Shown here piece after piece: positions 40,187 to 50,647 of a stretch of DNA of 64,000 bases (the stretch's first letter is position 1; every line of letters starts with the position of its first letter). The stretch spans positions 248,001 to 312,000 of the forward strand of contig NZ_PGVG01000004.1 in NCBI RefSeq assembly GCF_002795245.1, read 5' to 3'. Under the pieces are notes generated by a model. That model searched no databases, was not told the origin of the DNA, and saw nothing but the letters and a program-made list of their open reading frames with translations. Position numbers and translations under genes: made by a program. The DNA is from Bradyrhizobium forestalis (lineage in GTDB: Bacteria; Pseudomonadota; Alphaproteobacteria; Rhizobiales; Xanthobacteraceae).

Positions 40187-42229
40187 TCAGACGGCGCCCC
40201 GCGCCCGTCGGACATCCGGCGGAGTGGCCTCGTCGACCAGGGCGGCGATCGCCTCGGCGGTCGTCATCACCTTCTGGCCGTCGCTGCCGAGGCGGCGGAC
40301 CGAGACCGAATGCGTCTCGGCCTCTTTCTTGCCGACCACGAGCAGCGCCGGGATCTTGGCCAGCGAATGCTCGCGGACCTTGTAGTTGATCTTTTCGTTG
40401 CGCAGGTCGATCTCGACCCGAAGCCCTGCGCGCCGCGCCTGCTCCAGCACCACCTTGGCGTATTCGTCGCCTTCCGAGGTGATGGTCGTGACCACCGCCT
40501 GCACCGGCGAGAGCCAGAGCGGGAAGTTGCCGGCATAGTGCTCGATCAGGATGCCGATATAGCGCTCCATCGAGCCGCAGATCGCGCGGTGCACCATCAC
40601 GGGCGGCTTCTTGCCGCCGTCATGGTCGATGTAGAACGCGCCGAACCGCTCCGGCAGGTTGAAGTCGACCTGCGTGGTTCCGCACTGCCAGTCGCGGCCG
40701 ATGGCATCGCGCAGAACATATTCGAACTTCGGCCCGTAGAAGGCGCCTTCGCCGGGGTTGATCTCGGTCTTGATGTGATTGTTCTGCGACTGGATCTCGC
40801 GCAGCACGGTCGCCATCACCCGTTCGGCGTGATCCCACATCGCATCCGTGCCGACGCGTTTATCCGGCCGGGTCGACAGCTTGACCGTGAGATCGCCGGT
40901 GAAGCCGAAGTCCGCGTAGGTCGACAGGATGAGATCGTTGATCTTCAGGCATTCATCGGCGAGTTGGTCCTCGGTGCAGAAGATGTGCGCGTCGTCCTGG
41001 GTGAAGCCGCGCACGCGCATCAGGCCGTGCATGGCGCCGGAGGGCTCGTAGCGGTGCACCACGCCGAACTCGGCGAGGCGCAAGGGAAGGTCGCGATAGC
41101 TCTTCAGGCCATGCTTGAAGATCTGGACGTGGCCCGGGCAGTTCATCGGCTTCAGCGCAAACCAGCGCTTGTCCTCGGCCTCGTCGCCGGCCGATTGCGC
41201 CGCGAACATGTTCTCGCGATACCAGCCCCAATGGCCCGAGGTCTCCCACAAGACCTTGTCGAGGATCTGCGGCGCGTTGACCTCGTTGTAGTCGCCGGAG
41301 AGGCGCCGGCGCATATAGGCGATCAGCTGCTGGAAGATGGTCCAGCCCTTCGGATGCCAGAACACGACGCCCGGACCTTCCTCCTGGAAGTGGAAGAGGT
41401 CGAGCTCGCGCCCGAGCTTGCGATGGTCGCGCTTCTCGGCTTCCTCGATCTGCTTGAGATAAGCGTCGAGGTCCTCCTGCTTGGCGAAGGCCGTGCCGTA
41501 GATGCGCGTCAGCATCGGGTTGTTGCTGTCGCCACGCCAATAGGCGCCGGCAACCTTCATCAGCTTGAAGGCGTTGCCGACCTTGCCGGTCGAGGTCATG
41601 TGCGGGCCGCGGCAGAGATCGAACCAGTCGCCCTGGTAGTAGATCTTGATCGGCTCGGTGCCGGGAATGGCGTCGACCAGCTCGACCTTGAAGGCCTCGC
41701 CCTTGTCGCGGAACACCTGCTTGGTCTTTTCGCGGTCCCAGACTTCCTTGGTGAAGGGTTTGTCGCGCGCGATGATCTCGCGCATCTTCTTCTCGATCGC
41801 GGCAAAGTCTTCCGGCGTGAACGGCTCGTTGCGGAAGAAGTCGTAGTAGAAGCCGTTCTCGATCACCGGACCGATGGTGACCTGGGTGCCCGGCCACAGC
41901 GTCTGCACGGCTTCGGCCAGCACGTGCGCGCAGTCGTGGCGGATCAATTCCAGCGCGCGCGGGTCGTCGCGATTGACCAGCTCGATCTTGGCGTCGGCGT
42001 CGATGGGATCGTTGAGATCGGCGAGTGCGCCGTCGAGCGCCATCGCAACCGTGCGCTTGGCCAGCGACGGCGAGATGCCCTTGGCGATGTCGAGGCCGGT
42101 GATGCCCTTGTCGAACTGGCGCTGAGCGCCGTCGGGGAAGGTGAGGGTGACTTTGGGAGCGGGGGTCACGGGCTTCAGATTGGAGAGGCTGTACTGGAAG
42201 CCGGACTCGGATTTGGGCTGGTCGGTCAT
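40187..42229 (-). CDS. thrS: Threonyl-tRNA synthetase
   Basis: A 680-residue class II synthetase that charges tRNA-Thr. N-terminal TGS domain (about 25-90), editing domain with HxxxH ([11 protein letters not shown]), catalytic core with the zinc ligands in MNCPGH and later His residues, motif 2 region ([20 protein letters not shown]) and C-terminal anticodon-binding domain (about 580-675). Slightly longer than the usual 640-660 residues because of the N- and C-terminal ends. AGGAG precedes the ATG at 42229. It appears monocistronic; no T-box is expected in this group. Confidence 0.97.
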   Translation of the reverse strand: MTDQPKSESGFQYSLSNLKPVTPAPKVTLTFPDGAQRQFDKGITGLDIAKGISPSLAKRTVAMALDGALADLNDPIDADAKIELVNRDDPRALELIRHDCAHVLAEAVQTLWPGTQVTIGPVIENGFYYDFFRNEPFTPEDFAAIEKKMREIIARDKPFTKEVWDREKTKQVFRDKGEAFKVELVDAIPGTEPIKIYYQGDWFDLCRGPHMTSTGKVGNAFKLMKVAGAYWRGDSNNPMLTRIYGTAFAKQEDLDAYLKQIEEAEKRDHRKLGRELDLFHFQEEGPGVVFWHPKGWTIFQQLIAYMRRRLSGDYNEVNAPQILDKVLWETSGHWGWYRENMFAAQSAGDEAEDKRWFALKPMNCPGHVQIFKHGLKSYRDLPLRLAEFGVVHRYEPSGAMHGLMRVRGFTQDDAHIFCTEDQLADECLKINDLILSTYADFGFTGDLTVKLSTRPDKRVGTDAMWDHAERVMATVLREIQSQNNHIKTEINPGEGAFYGPKFEYVLRDAIGRDWQCGTTQVDFNLPERFGAFYIDHDGGKKPPVMVHRAICGSMERYIGILIEHYAGNFPLWLSPVQAVVTTITSEGDEYAKVVLEQARRAGLRVEIDLRNEKINYKVREHSLAKIPALLVVGKKEAETHSVSVRRLGSDGQKVMTTAEAIAALVDEATPPDVRRARGAV

Positions 42230-42414
42230 TGCTTTCTCCTGAGGCTCACTCCTGCGAACGAGCGCAGGTAAGCGGGAACGAGCGATATATCAGGCGATTC
42301 GGCCTGCGCAATCCGGCATTTCCAAGAAAGTGGCGCGCAAAACCGGGGGCGCAGCCCCAACTATTTGGCGTTGTACCCTTTAACTCATCACAAGCCGCCG
42401 CTACATGCGTTTGC

Positions 42415-43590
42415 ATGGAAAATGCCCCCGCCGCCGGCCGTTTCGCCCCCACCGCCCTGATGCTCGGCAATCTCGTCACCGGCTGCTCGGTGCTGGCGCC
42501 GGCCGGCATGCTGCCGGAATTGGCGACGGGGCTCGACGTCAGCATCCATGCGGCAGGGCTCCTCATCACTTTCGGTGCCGTCACGCTGTGCATCGGCTCG
42601 CCGCTGACGGCCTGGCTCACCAGCCGCATCGAACGGCGGACGCTGCTTGCGACGACGCTGGCGGTGCTCGCGCTTGGCAATCTCGCCTCGGCCTTCGCGC
42701 CCGACTACACGAGGCTCCTCGTCATCCGCTTGGGGATGCTCGCGGTCGGCGCGCTCTATACGCCGCAGGCGGCCGGCACGGCGGCGCTGATCGTGCCGGC
42801 GGGGCGGCGCGGCAGCACCATTGCGTACATTTTCCTCGGCTGGTCGTTGGCAGCCGCCGTCGGCCTGCCGCTGATCACCTTCATTGCCAGCCGCTATGGC
42901 TGGCGCGCGGCCTATGGCGGGATCGGCGCGCTGGGCTGCATCAGCTTCCTGCTGTTGCTGCTGCGTCTACCGGCGGGCCTGAAGGGTGCACCGGTGGATC
43001 TGAAGACATGGGCCGCGGTCGGCCGGAGCAGGACGATCCTGCTGCTGCTTGCGATCACGATGCTGCAAATGTCGGGACAGTTCGTCGTGTTCACCTATAT
43101 GGGCCCGCTGCTCAACAAGCTCACCGGCGCCGGGCCCGATGCGATCGGCATGGTGTTCGCGCTTTACGGGGTCTGCGGCTTCCTTGGCGTTGTCATTGCG
43201 ACCCGCATCGTCGACACCTCGGGGCCCTATCGCACCTCGTTGCTGTTCACCTGCCTGCTGCTTGCCGGGATGACCGGCTGGGCGCTCGGCGCCGGCTCGC
43301 TCGTCTGGATGGCGGGCGCGGTCGCGATCTGGGGCCTTGGCTTTGCCTCGACCAATTCGATGCAGCAGGTGCGGCTGGTCGCGGCCGCGCCGCCGCTGGC
43401 ACCAGCCACCGTCGCCCTCAATACCTCCGTCCTCTATATCGGCCAGGCAATCGGCTCTGCCGTCGGCGGACTGCTGTTCGCCCGCGAGCTCCTGCATACA
43501 CTGGGGTTCGTCGCAGTCGGTTTCGTCGTGCTGGCGCTGATCCTGGTGGTGCTGACCCGGCCCCGGCCGGCGGTTGCCGCCACGGCCTGA
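42415..43590 (+). CDS. MFS transporter, DHA1-type
   Basis: A 391-residue transporter with 12 predicted membrane helices. The loop-2/3 motif (LTAWLTSRIERRTLL) corresponds to the G-x-x-x-D-R-x-G-R-K-type motif A, degenerate here. Resembles arabinose/chloramphenicol efflux proteins such as AraJ/YdhP. Substrate unknown. It is divergent from thrS with 185 bases between them. The upstream in-frame extension to 42229 is rejected since it reads through the promoter region. Confidence 0.9.
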   Translation: MENAPAAGRFAPTALMLGNLVTGCSVLAPAGMLPELATGLDVSIHAAGLLITFGAVTLCIGSPLTAWLTSRIERRTLLATTLAVLALGNLASAFAPDYTRLLVIRLGMLAVGALYTPQAAGTAALIVPAGRRGSTIAYIFLGWSLAAAVGLPLITFIASRYGWRAAYGGIGALGCISFLLLLLRLPAGLKGAPVDLKTWAAVGRSRTILLLLAITMLQMSGQFVVFTYMGPLLNKLTGAGPDAIGMVFALYGVCGFLGVVIATRIVDTSGPYRTSLLFTCLLLAGMTGWALGAGSLVWMAGAVAIWGLGFASTNSMQQVRLVAAAPPLAPATVALNTSVLYIGQAIGSAVGGLLFARELLHTLGFVAVGFVVLALILVVLTRPRPAVAATA

Positions 43591-43680
43591 ATCCCGCGCT
43601 TGGTGTAAGCAAGGTGCTTGGCAAACCGCGCGCGGGAGCGCTAGAAGGCCGGTCATGGGGACCAAAGAGAGTGGACTAAA

Positions 43681-44058
43681 ATGAGGATGATTCTGGCGGT
43701 TGCCGCGGTGCTCTATTCAGCCTCCGCGTTTGCGCAAGCCGACAAGCCACCGATGGTGGGGGACAAGCCGCTGGTGCAGGTCAAGCCCAAGGGGACCAAA
43801 GAGGCTGCGGCCAAGCCGGCCGCGGCGGCGAAGGGCAAGCCGCAGTCGGTCGCCGTTCGGCTCCAGGCCTGCCTCGAGATCGATGATGGCACCAAGGATC
43901 GCCTCAACTGCTACGATGCCGTGATCCCGCCGGCGCCGAAGCCGAAGCCGGCGAAGGCCAAGGGCTACGCCGATTGCCGTTTCTTCAAGGAAGAGGATGA
44001 GCGGCTGGCCTGCTTCAACGGCTTTGCCGAGAGCATTCCGAAGCTGCCCAAGAACTAA
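43681..44058 (+). CDS. Small secreted Lys/Pro-rich protein
   Basis: A 125-residue exported protein: signal peptide MRMILAVAAVLYSASAFA-Q, a Lys/Ala/Pro-rich spacer, then a cysteine-containing domain (LQACLEIDDGTKDRLNCYDAVIP and CRFFKEEDERLACFNGF). The two C-x(11-13)-C segments with D-R-L-x-C-Y/F-D/N resemble the LxxDxxRLxCYD pattern of proteobacterial periplasmic proteins of the type VI-associated TagF/VasI-like kind. The role is unknown. Confidence 0.75.
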   Translation: MRMILAVAAVLYSASAFAQADKPPMVGDKPLVQVKPKGTKEAAAKPAAAAKGKPQSVAVRLQACLEIDDGTKDRLNCYDAVIPPAPKPKPAKAKGYADCRFFKEEDERLACFNGFAESIPKLPKN

Positions 44059-44107
44059 TATTCGTCAGGCCAAGGCTCAGTCGCCGATCGAGCTGAGCAA
44101 TTTCGGC

Positions 44108-45445
44108 CTAGCGGCCCGATGTGGATGGATTGGTGGAGGCGACGCGCGTCAGCGCCAGCGCCGGCGTCGCCGACATCTTGACCAGCACGTCCTTGAGCGG
44201 ATCCCGCGTCCAGGCGCGGGTCACATAATCGCGGTGGGTGATGCCATCGCCGGTCTCGACGAACGCCACACTGCCTGGACGGAGCGGCCCATCCATGTCC
44301 TCGGCGACGCTGATGCCCTTCTGCCTGAGCATGCTCATCAGCTCGCGGTCGCGCCGCGCCGTGTAGCGGGTGTAGGCGCTGACGAAGAAGCCGGAACGGT
44401 GGCTCTCGATCCAGGAGGCGAACTTGTCCATTTCGCCGTAGACCGCGTCGAGCAGCACCACACCGCGGACGCGGTCGCTGATGCCGCCGACCTCCAGGCT
44501 CCAGGCCGTCGGCAGGAAGCCCCCGCTGTAGCCGACGATCACGATCGGCATGTTGGCGAAAGCGCGCGCGCTGTCGGGATCGCCGGTGAGGCGGGCGAGA
44601 TGGTCGGCCGATTCCGCCATGAAGCGCTTGAAGCCGCCCGGTTGCCAGAACTTGCCGGCGCTGGAATCGGCAGCATCGACGGCCATTTGGGGTGCAAGCA
44701 GGATGGCATTGGCGCCGGAATCGGTGATCTGTTTCGGCACCATCTGCCGGTCGCGGACGTCGCGCTCGAGCGTTGCGCCGTTGCCGTGGAAGAACACCAC
44801 GATCACACCCGGCTTGCGCACGTCGAAATGCTCGGGCACGTGCACCAGCACGCGGCTGTCGCTGTAGGTCTCGTCCTGCCAGAACACGCGACCGGAATAG
44901 CTGCGGTGTCCGCGGCGGTCGCCCTTGGAAATGTTGAGGAAGGGCGCGTCAGAGGCGGGGTTGTTGCCGAAATAGGGGAAGGCCGACGACTTCATGCTAA
45001 CGAGCGTCGTCAGGTCCTCGCGGGCGGGGCGCTTGTAGGGGACTTGCGGCTCGAGCGACGCCACCTTGTAGGGCGCTTGCTCCGGCGGTTGTTGCTGAAT
45101 AGCGCGCTTAGGCGAGAAGTCCGACATCTGCCGTTGCAGGAAGCTTTCACTCGCCGAGGGAAAGCGCTCCCTGAACTGCGGGGCCGGAAAGCGGTCCTCG
45201 AATGTGTCGGCGCTGGCAACTTGTCGGATATTGGTCTTGGCGACGACCTGGACGTTCGCCTGGGAGTTCGCCGCCAGATCGGGCGCCTTGCCGCATTGAA
45301 CCAGCGCCAGGGACAACGGCACCAAGCCTGAGATCAGACCGACCCGGAGCGCACGACCGTGCCGACCGGACGGTGTCCGATCGGCACGAAAGTCAGCTCT
45401 CAGTGTCAGAACGGCCCCGAACATCCACCCATGACCCCAAGCCAC
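44108..45445 (-). CDS. Exported alpha/beta-hydrolase
   Basis: A 445-residue protein. A basic N-terminus is followed by a hydrophobic segment ending SLALVQCGK, a possible lipoprotein signal with an imperfect lipobox. The catalytic domain starts after about residue 190: VIVVFFHGNG (oxyanion-hole region) and VIVGYSGGFLP (nucleophile Ser in G-Y-S-G-G), with a likely acid in VVLLDAVYG and His in GDGITHRDYV. Substrate unknown. The start is ambiguous: GTG at 45445 (used) or ATG at 45424. Confidence 0.78.
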   Translation of the reverse strand: MAWGHGWMFGAVLTLRADFRADRTPSGRHGRALRVGLISGLVPLSLALVQCGKAPDLAANSQANVQVVAKTNIRQVASADTFEDRFPAPQFRERFPSASESFLQRQMSDFSPKRAIQQQPPEQAPYKVASLEPQVPYKRPAREDLTTLVSMKSSAFPYFGNNPASDAPFLNISKGDRRGHRSYSGRVFWQDETYSDSRVLVHVPEHFDVRKPGVIVVFFHGNGATLERDVRDRQMVPKQITDSGANAILLAPQMAVDAADSSAGKFWQPGGFKRFMAESADHLARLTGDPDSARAFANMPIVIVGYSGGFLPTAWSLEVGGISDRVRGVVLLDAVYGEMDKFASWIESHRSGFFVSAYTRYTARRDRELMSMLRQKGISVAEDMDGPLRPGSVAFVETGDGITHRDYVTRAWTRDPLKDVLVKMSATPALALTRVASTNPSTSGR

Positions 45446-45753
45446 GACATCAAGTCCGTCGGCATGGTATTTAAGACAATTGAGCCGACTGGCGTTTAGG
45501 CGACGTTAAGCGTCCGGAGAAACTTCCCCACATCCGGAACGCTCAAAAGGACCATGCAATCGTGTCCTGATTGTGGGGAAGGGGAGTGGGAAATCCGGGC
45601 AAATCCAGCGTCATTGTCCAAAAGCATGCTTAGTCGGTGTTTTGGTACCTGCTGATCTTGCCTCATTTAGCCCTTGTTAACCCTGCTTGAATTGACTGGG
45701 CCAAACTGCACGATGGGCCCCACGAGGCGAGACGCCTGAGATTAAGGACCTCG
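45446..45753. other. Divergent intergenic region
   Basis: No gene seen. A 10-bp stem with one bulge (AGCGTCCGGA near 45510 with TCCGGAACGCT near 45536) and a near CtrA-like motif (TTAA at 45677-45680, N7, TGAA) are the only structures noted. Promoters for the hydrolase and the APC permease presumably lie here. Confidence 0.45.
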
Positions 45754-47121
45754 ATGACGGCATCAGATGCGGGAACCGCAACCTGGACTGGCCGGCTGAC
45801 CGGGAGCGGGGCCGGGGTCTCCGTTCCGGTCGCGACCGCCATCGTTGTGGCCGACATGATCGGGGTCGGCGTCTTCACCAGCCTCGGCTTCCAGGTCAAG
45901 GACATCCCGTCCGGCTTCTCGATCCTGCTGCTCTGGACGGTCGGCGGCATCGTCGCGCTGTGTGGGGTGTTCGCGTACAGCGAATTGGGCGCGATGTTTC
46001 CGCGCTCGAGCGGCGAGTACAACTTCCTCGGCCGCACCTATCATCCGGCCTTCGGCTTCCTCGCCGGCTGGGTGTCGGCGACGGTCGGCTTTGCAGCGCC
46101 CGTCGCGCTCGCCGCGATGGCGTTCGGCGAATACGCCAAATCCGTCGTGCCCGATCCGCCGCCGATCCCGCTGGCCATCGGCGTGGTATGGCTGGTCTCG
46201 CTCGTGCAACTGACCGGCGTCAGGCACTCCTCGACCTTCCAGCTGATCTCGACCATCCTCAAGGTCATGCTGATCGTCGCCTTCCTGGTCGCCGGCTTCG
46301 TCATCGGCGTGCCGCAGCCGATCGCCTTCACGCCGCAGCCGGGCGACCTCGCGCACATCGTCAGCGCGCCGTTCGCGATCGGCCTCGTCTTCGTGATGTA
46401 TTCGTTCTCGGGCTGGAATGCCGCGACCTATATCATCGGCGAGATGAACACGCCGCAGCAGAGCCTGCCGCGCGCGCTGCTCGCGGGCACGCTGATCGTG
46501 CTCGTGCTGTACGTCGCGCTCAACGCGGTGTTTCTCTATTCCACGCCGGTGAGTGCGCTTGCCGGCCAGCTCGACGTCGCCAGCGTCGCCGGCAGCGCCA
46601 TTTTCGGCAACCTCGGCGGCCGGATCGTCGGCGCCATGATTTGCGTCGGCCTGATCTCCTCGATCAGTGCGATGATGTGGATCGGGCCGCGCGTGATGAT
46701 GACCATGGGGGAGGACATTCCGGCCCTGCGCATGTTCTCGAAGCGATCGGTGAGCGGCGCGCCGGCCTATGCCGTTCTGTTCCAGCTCGCCGTCGCTAAC
46801 CTGCTGTTGTTCACGCGCAGCTTCGAGGCGGTGCTCGACTTCATCCAGTTCGCGCTGTTGTTCTGCTCGTTCTTCACGGTCGCCGGCGTCATCAAGCTGC
46901 GCATCACCGATCCCGACCTGCCGCGGCCCTATCGCGCCTGGGGATACCCGTTCACGCCGCTCGTTTTCCTGCTCGTGACCGCGTTCATGATGTACTACCT
47001 CTTGACCGAGCGGCCGGTGCAGTCGCTCGCGGGGATGCTCGTCATGCTCTCGGGCCTGTTGATCTATGCTGTTTTCCGCAGGCGGCCGGTCGCCGCTGGC
47101 AATTCATCACACCGCGAATAA
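45754..47121 (+). CDS. APC family amino acid permease
   Basis: A 455-residue transporter with 12 predicted helices of the amino acid-polyamine-organocation superfamily. The first helix carries the unwound substrate-site motif MIGVGVF (G-x-G-x-F), typical of YfnA/LAT-like exchangers. AAGGA lies 9 bases before the ATG. The downstream exported protein begins 2 bases after the stop, so the two are likely cotranscribed. Confidence 0.9.
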   Translation: MTASDAGTATWTGRLTGSGAGVSVPVATAIVVADMIGVGVFTSLGFQVKDIPSGFSILLLWTVGGIVALCGVFAYSELGAMFPRSSGEYNFLGRTYHPAFGFLAGWVSATVGFAAPVALAAMAFGEYAKSVVPDPPPIPLAIGVVWLVSLVQLTGVRHSSTFQLISTILKVMLIVAFLVAGFVIGVPQPIAFTPQPGDLAHIVSAPFAIGLVFVMYSFSGWNAATYIIGEMNTPQQSLPRALLAGTLIVLVLYVALNAVFLYSTPVSALAGQLDVASVAGSAIFGNLGGRIVGAMICVGLISSISAMMWIGPRVMMTMGEDIPALRMFSKRSVSGAPAYAVLFQLAVANLLLFTRSFEAVLDFIQFALLFCSFFTVAGVIKLRITDPDLPRPYRAWGYPFTPLVFLLVTAFMMYYLLTERPVQSLAGMLVMLSGLLIYAVFRRRPVAAGNSSHRE

Positions 47122-47123
47122 AC

Positions 47124-48338
47124 ATGTTTCGACCCATGAGAATTGCGGCCGTCGCCCTTGCCCTGCTGGCCGCGGCCGTCTCGTCCACGCATGCCGCGGA
47201 CGTCACTTTCGACGACACCGCGCGCTTCCTTGCGGGTATGCAGCCTTCGGCGGACTCGCCGCTGGTGCCGCTCACCAAGGACCCGGGCTGGCAGCGTCAC
47301 GCCAAATTCTTCGACGGCGCCTTCGCCCAGCTCGAGCAGCGGCAGCTCTCGAAGATCCGCAGCTGGGCCGACGTCAATCTCGCCGCGCCGCGGCCGACCA
47401 TGTTCTACATGTTCAGCGGCCCGGATTTCCTCTACGCCAATGCCTTCTATTCCAAGGCCAGCACCTACGTGCTCGGCGCGCTGGAGCCGGTCGGTGCGGT
47501 GCCCGATCTGACGCGGCTGCCGCGCGGTTCGGTCGGCGCCGCGCTCTACAATGTCGAACGCTCGCTCGGCTCGATCCTGAGCTTCTCCTTCTTCATCACC
47601 AAGCAGATGAAGGTCGACCTGCACACCAACCAGGTCAACGGCACCTTGCCGATCCTCTATGTCTTCCTCGCCCGCTCCGGCAAGACCATCCGCAATGTCG
47701 AGATGGTCGCGCTCGACGACAAGGGTGGGGTGCATGTCGGCGACGACAATCCGGGGCGGAACGCGACGCGCGGCGTCCGCATCACCTTTGCGGGCAGCAA
47801 TGGCGAAGCGCGCACGCTGTACTATTTCTCGACCGATCTCTCCAATTCCGGCGCGCGCGCGACGGGCTTCCTGAAGTTCTGCGAGACGCTCGGGCCCGGC
47901 AACAGCCTGCTCAAGAGCGCGTCCTATCTCTTGCACTCCGGCAATTTCACCGTTGTGCGAGACTGGTTGCTCGCCAACAGCGCCACCATCATCCAGGACG
48001 ATTCCGGCATTCCGCTCGCGAACTACAATGCGCGGCAGTGGAGGTTCTTCCCGTTCGGCCGCTACCTCGGCCCGATCGACGAATTCCCCGGCCGCTACCA
48101 GCAGCGCTACGCCGAACTGTTCACGCGCGCTCAACCGATCGATTTCGGCGTCGGTTACCGCTGGCGGACGCATGAATCGAATTTGCTGCTGGCGGTGCAG
48201 GTGCCGGGCAGCGAGACCGCGCCGGAGGCGGAGGCCACGTCATCCGCCGAGCCGCCGCCAAAACCGCCGCGCCCGAAGCGGCTGCGGCCGCCGGAGCCGG
48301 TCCCGCCGTCACAGGGACGTTTTTTCTGGTTCCGCTAG
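47124..48338 (+). CDS. Exported protein of unknown function
   Basis: A 404-residue protein with a Sec signal peptide (IAAVALALLAAAVSSTHA-A). The mature part lacks a domain I recognise; it contains FYMFSGPDFLYANAFY, a central beta-rich part and WRFFPFGRYLGPIDEFPGRYQ, and ends with a Pro/Arg/Lys tail. It follows the APC permease by only 2 bases, suggesting coordinated expression. An in-frame ATG at 47136 is an alternative start. Confidence 0.78.
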   Translation: MFRPMRIAAVALALLAAAVSSTHAADVTFDDTARFLAGMQPSADSPLVPLTKDPGWQRHAKFFDGAFAQLEQRQLSKIRSWADVNLAAPRPTMFYMFSGPDFLYANAFYSKASTYVLGALEPVGAVPDLTRLPRGSVGAALYNVERSLGSILSFSFFITKQMKVDLHTNQVNGTLPILYVFLARSGKTIRNVEMVALDDKGGVHVGDDNPGRNATRGVRITFAGSNGEARTLYYFSTDLSNSGARATGFLKFCETLGPGNSLLKSASYLLHSGNFTVVRDWLLANSATIIQDDSGIPLANYNARQWRFFPFGRYLGPIDEFPGRYQQRYAELFTRAQPIDFGVGYRWRTHESNLLLAVQVPGSETAPEAEATSSAEPPPKPPRPKRLRPPEPVPPSQGRFFWFR

Positions 48339-48359
48339 GCTATTTGCAGAGATCGGGCG

Positions 48360-48917
48360 TCAAGAGGTCTGGGCCACGACGACCAGCACTTCGGCTTTCT
48401 GCCGGCCGAGGCTCCTGACCTCGTGCGGCGTCTCGCCTGAAAAATACAGGCAGTCCCCCTTTCCGAGGACGAGCTCTTCGCCATCGAGCTTGATCGCGAT
48501 CTTGCCGTTGATGACGAACAGCAGCTCCTCACCCGCATGCGAGGCCCGCGTGGCGGCGTTGTGCGGCGGGCTCAGCAGAAATGGCTCCATCATCTTGCGG
48601 GTGCGACCGGTCGCCAACGGGACCACGCCAAACGTGTCCTGGAACAGCGGCACATTGCCATCCTGGCGGCGGAACAGCGTGTAGCGCGGCGCCGGCTCGG
48701 CGTTCGGGTCGAAGAAGTTCGCGACATTGACCTCGAGCGCGGCGGCCATCCGCAGCAGTGCGGCGAGGGAGGGGATCTTGAGATTGCGCTCGACCAGCGA
48801 GATGTAGCCGCGCGTGAGGTCGCTCTGTTTCGCAAGCTGGTCCAGCGTCAGGCCCTTGGCGATCCGCGCCTGGCGGATGTTGGCCCCGACCGCCGTGGCT
48901 TTGCTGACCTCAAGCAC
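48360..48917 (-). CDS. XRE-family regulator with cupin sensor domain
   Basis: A 185-residue regulator: N-terminal helix-turn-helix (about 12-66, NIRQARIAKGLTLDQLAKQS) and C-terminal cupin_2 domain (about 105-180, HAGEELLFVINGKIAIKLDGEE, with cupin metal-ligand His). This is the PuuR-like layout, usually repressing catabolic or transport genes until a small ligand binds. The GTG at 48917 is preceded by GGGAG. It is divergent from the MFS-MOSC-reductase cluster and is its likely regulator. Confidence 0.9.
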   Translation of the reverse strand: MLEVSKATAVGANIRQARIAKGLTLDQLAKQSDLTRGYISLVERNLKIPSLAALLRMAAALEVNVANFFDPNAEPAPRYTLFRRQDGNVPLFQDTFGVVPLATGRTRKMMEPFLLSPPHNAATRASHAGEELLFVINGKIAIKLDGEELVLGKGDCLYFSGETPHEVRSLGRQKAEVLVVVAQTS

Positions 48918-49274
48918 GCATGAATCTCCCGGACTGCTCAGGCCCGTTTTGCAACAGATGGCGCCGGACTGCCAGCCCGGCGGCCGGCAAGGCGCCGCGC
49001 AGGGTTGCCGCCAAGTGTATTCCAAAGGAAAACTTATGAGCGGAAATTTCAGGCAGAGGCGCGGATATTGTGAGCAAGTGAACCGGTATTTCGCGGAAAT
49101 CCGCCGAATTTAGGCGCATTTTTGAGGCTTTGCCGCGATCGACGGCATTTGCTGCGTTCCGTGGCGTTGATTTCCAATAGTAAACATGATCGATTTTACC
49201 GCCGTGGCCGCCGATGGGCGTCACGGACCGAACCAACTGCTTTTCCCTGGCGCCGGTACCTTTTGGAGAGATCG
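48918..49274. other. Divergent regulatory region
   Basis: About 360 bases between the XRE-cupin gene and the MFS gene. AT-rich around 49010-49200, with the palindrome GAAATTTC (about 49046-49053) and a nearby TTTCGCGGAAA (about 49089-49099). These are plausible operator half-sites for the neighbouring regulator, unproven. Confidence 0.4.
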
Positions 49275-50588
49275 ATGACCGTAGCAGACGACGTAACCCT
49301 GAACGTAGCGCCGGACGAGGCGGCGAGCTTGCGGCGGATCGTGTGGTCAAGCGTGATCGGCACCGCGGTCGAATGGTATGACTTCCTCATCTATGGCACA
49401 GCGACCGCGCTGGTGTTCAACAAGGTCTTCTTCGCCGCCGGCAACCCCACGCTCGCCACCATTGCGGCCTTCGGCACCTATGCCGTCGGATTTCTGGCGC
49501 GGCCGCTCGGGGCTGCGATCTTTGGCCATTACGGCGACCGGGTCGGCCGCAAGGCGATGCTCGCGATCACGATCATGGTGATGGGCATCGGCACCTTCCT
49601 GATTGGCCTGCTTCCGACCTACCAGCAGATCGGTATCGCCGCGCCGGTGCTGCTGATCGGATTGCGCTTTCTCCAGGGTATCGGCCTCGGTGGCGAATGG
49701 GGCGGGGCCGTTCTGATGGTCGTGGAGAATTGCCCGACACACCGCCGCGGCCTGCTCGGCAGCATGGTGCAAGTCGGTAATCCCATCGGCAATCTCGCCG
49801 CGATCGGCATGTTCGCGCTGGTGGCGAGCCTGCCGGAGAGCGACTTCATGGCCTACGGCTGGCGCATCCCCTTCCTGATCTCGATCCTGCTGGTCGGCGT
49901 CGGTCTCTACATCCGCCTCAACATGGAAGAGACCGCCGCCTTCCGTCAGGTCCAGGCCAAGAAGGAAGTCGCAAGCCTGCCGCTGCTTGAGATCTTCAGG
50001 CATCACCGCCGGCCATTCTTCACCGCGGTCGGTCTGAAGATCTCTGAAATCGCCTATGCCAGCATCGGAGGTGTGTTCGTGATGTCCTACGCCACCGCCA
50101 ATCTCGGCTTGCCGCGTGCGGTGGTGCTGAACGGGGCGTTCGCCGCATCGCTGGTCGCGCTGCTTGCCATCCCGCTGTTCGGCTGGCTGTCCGACCTCGT
50201 CGGCCGCAAGACGATGTTCTATGCGAGCTGCCTGTTCTCGGCGCTGTTTGCCTTCCCTCTGTTCTGGCTGCTCGACACCCGTGATCCGACCATCGTTGTA
50301 TGCACCATCGTGGTCGCGATCACCTTCGGTCAGATGGTCATGTTCGGCATCGGCGCGCCCTGGTACTCCGAGCTGTTCACCGCGCGCCTGCGTTACAGCG
50401 GCGCTTCGCTCGGGTTCCAGGTCGGCGCCGCGCTGAGCGGCGGATTGACGCCGCTGATTGCAGCCTCTCTGATGGCATGGAGCGGCGGCGCAACCTGGCC
50501 GGTCTCGCTGCTGCTGATTGCCTGCGCTGCCATCACCGCGACCGCGACTACGTTCGCGCCGGAGATGGCGAACAAGGAACTGACCTGA
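49275..50588 (+). CDS. MFS transporter, metabolite:H+ symporter type
   Basis: A 437-residue, 12-helix transporter of the MHS (ShiA/ProP/KgtP-like) family: SVIGTAVEWYDFLIYG in helix 1 and the loop motif GHYGDRVGRKAML (motif A) are diagnostic, as is LQGIGLGGEWGGA in helix 4. These take up organic acids, betaines or aromatic acids with protons. GGAGAG precedes the ATG at 49275. It heads the block with the MOSC and reductase genes, 59 bases upstream of the MOSC gene. Confidence 0.93.
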   Translation: MTVADDVTLNVAPDEAASLRRIVWSSVIGTAVEWYDFLIYGTATALVFNKVFFAAGNPTLATIAAFGTYAVGFLARPLGAAIFGHYGDRVGRKAMLAITIMVMGIGTFLIGLLPTYQQIGIAAPVLLIGLRFLQGIGLGGEWGGAVLMVVENCPTHRRGLLGSMVQVGNPIGNLAAIGMFALVASLPESDFMAYGWRIPFLISILLVGVGLYIRLNMEETAAFRQVQAKKEVASLPLLEIFRHHRRPFFTAVGLKISEIAYASIGGVFVMSYATANLGLPRAVVLNGAFAASLVALLAIPLFGWLSDLVGRKTMFYASCLFSALFAFPLFWLLDTRDPTIVVCTIVVAITFGQMVMFGIGAPWYSELFTARLRYSGASLGFQVGAALSGGLTPLIAASLMAWSGGATWPVSLLLIACAAITATATTFAPEMANKELT

Positions 50589-50647
50589 TTCCCGCGGCGC
50601 CGGTGCCGGCGGCGCCACTACTTCTGATAAGCTCATAAGGATGTGTC

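Noticed and set aside
39419..42271. 950-codon plus-strand frame opposite nitroreductase and thrS
   Set aside because: Antisense shadow; thrS motifs on the other strand are unambiguous.
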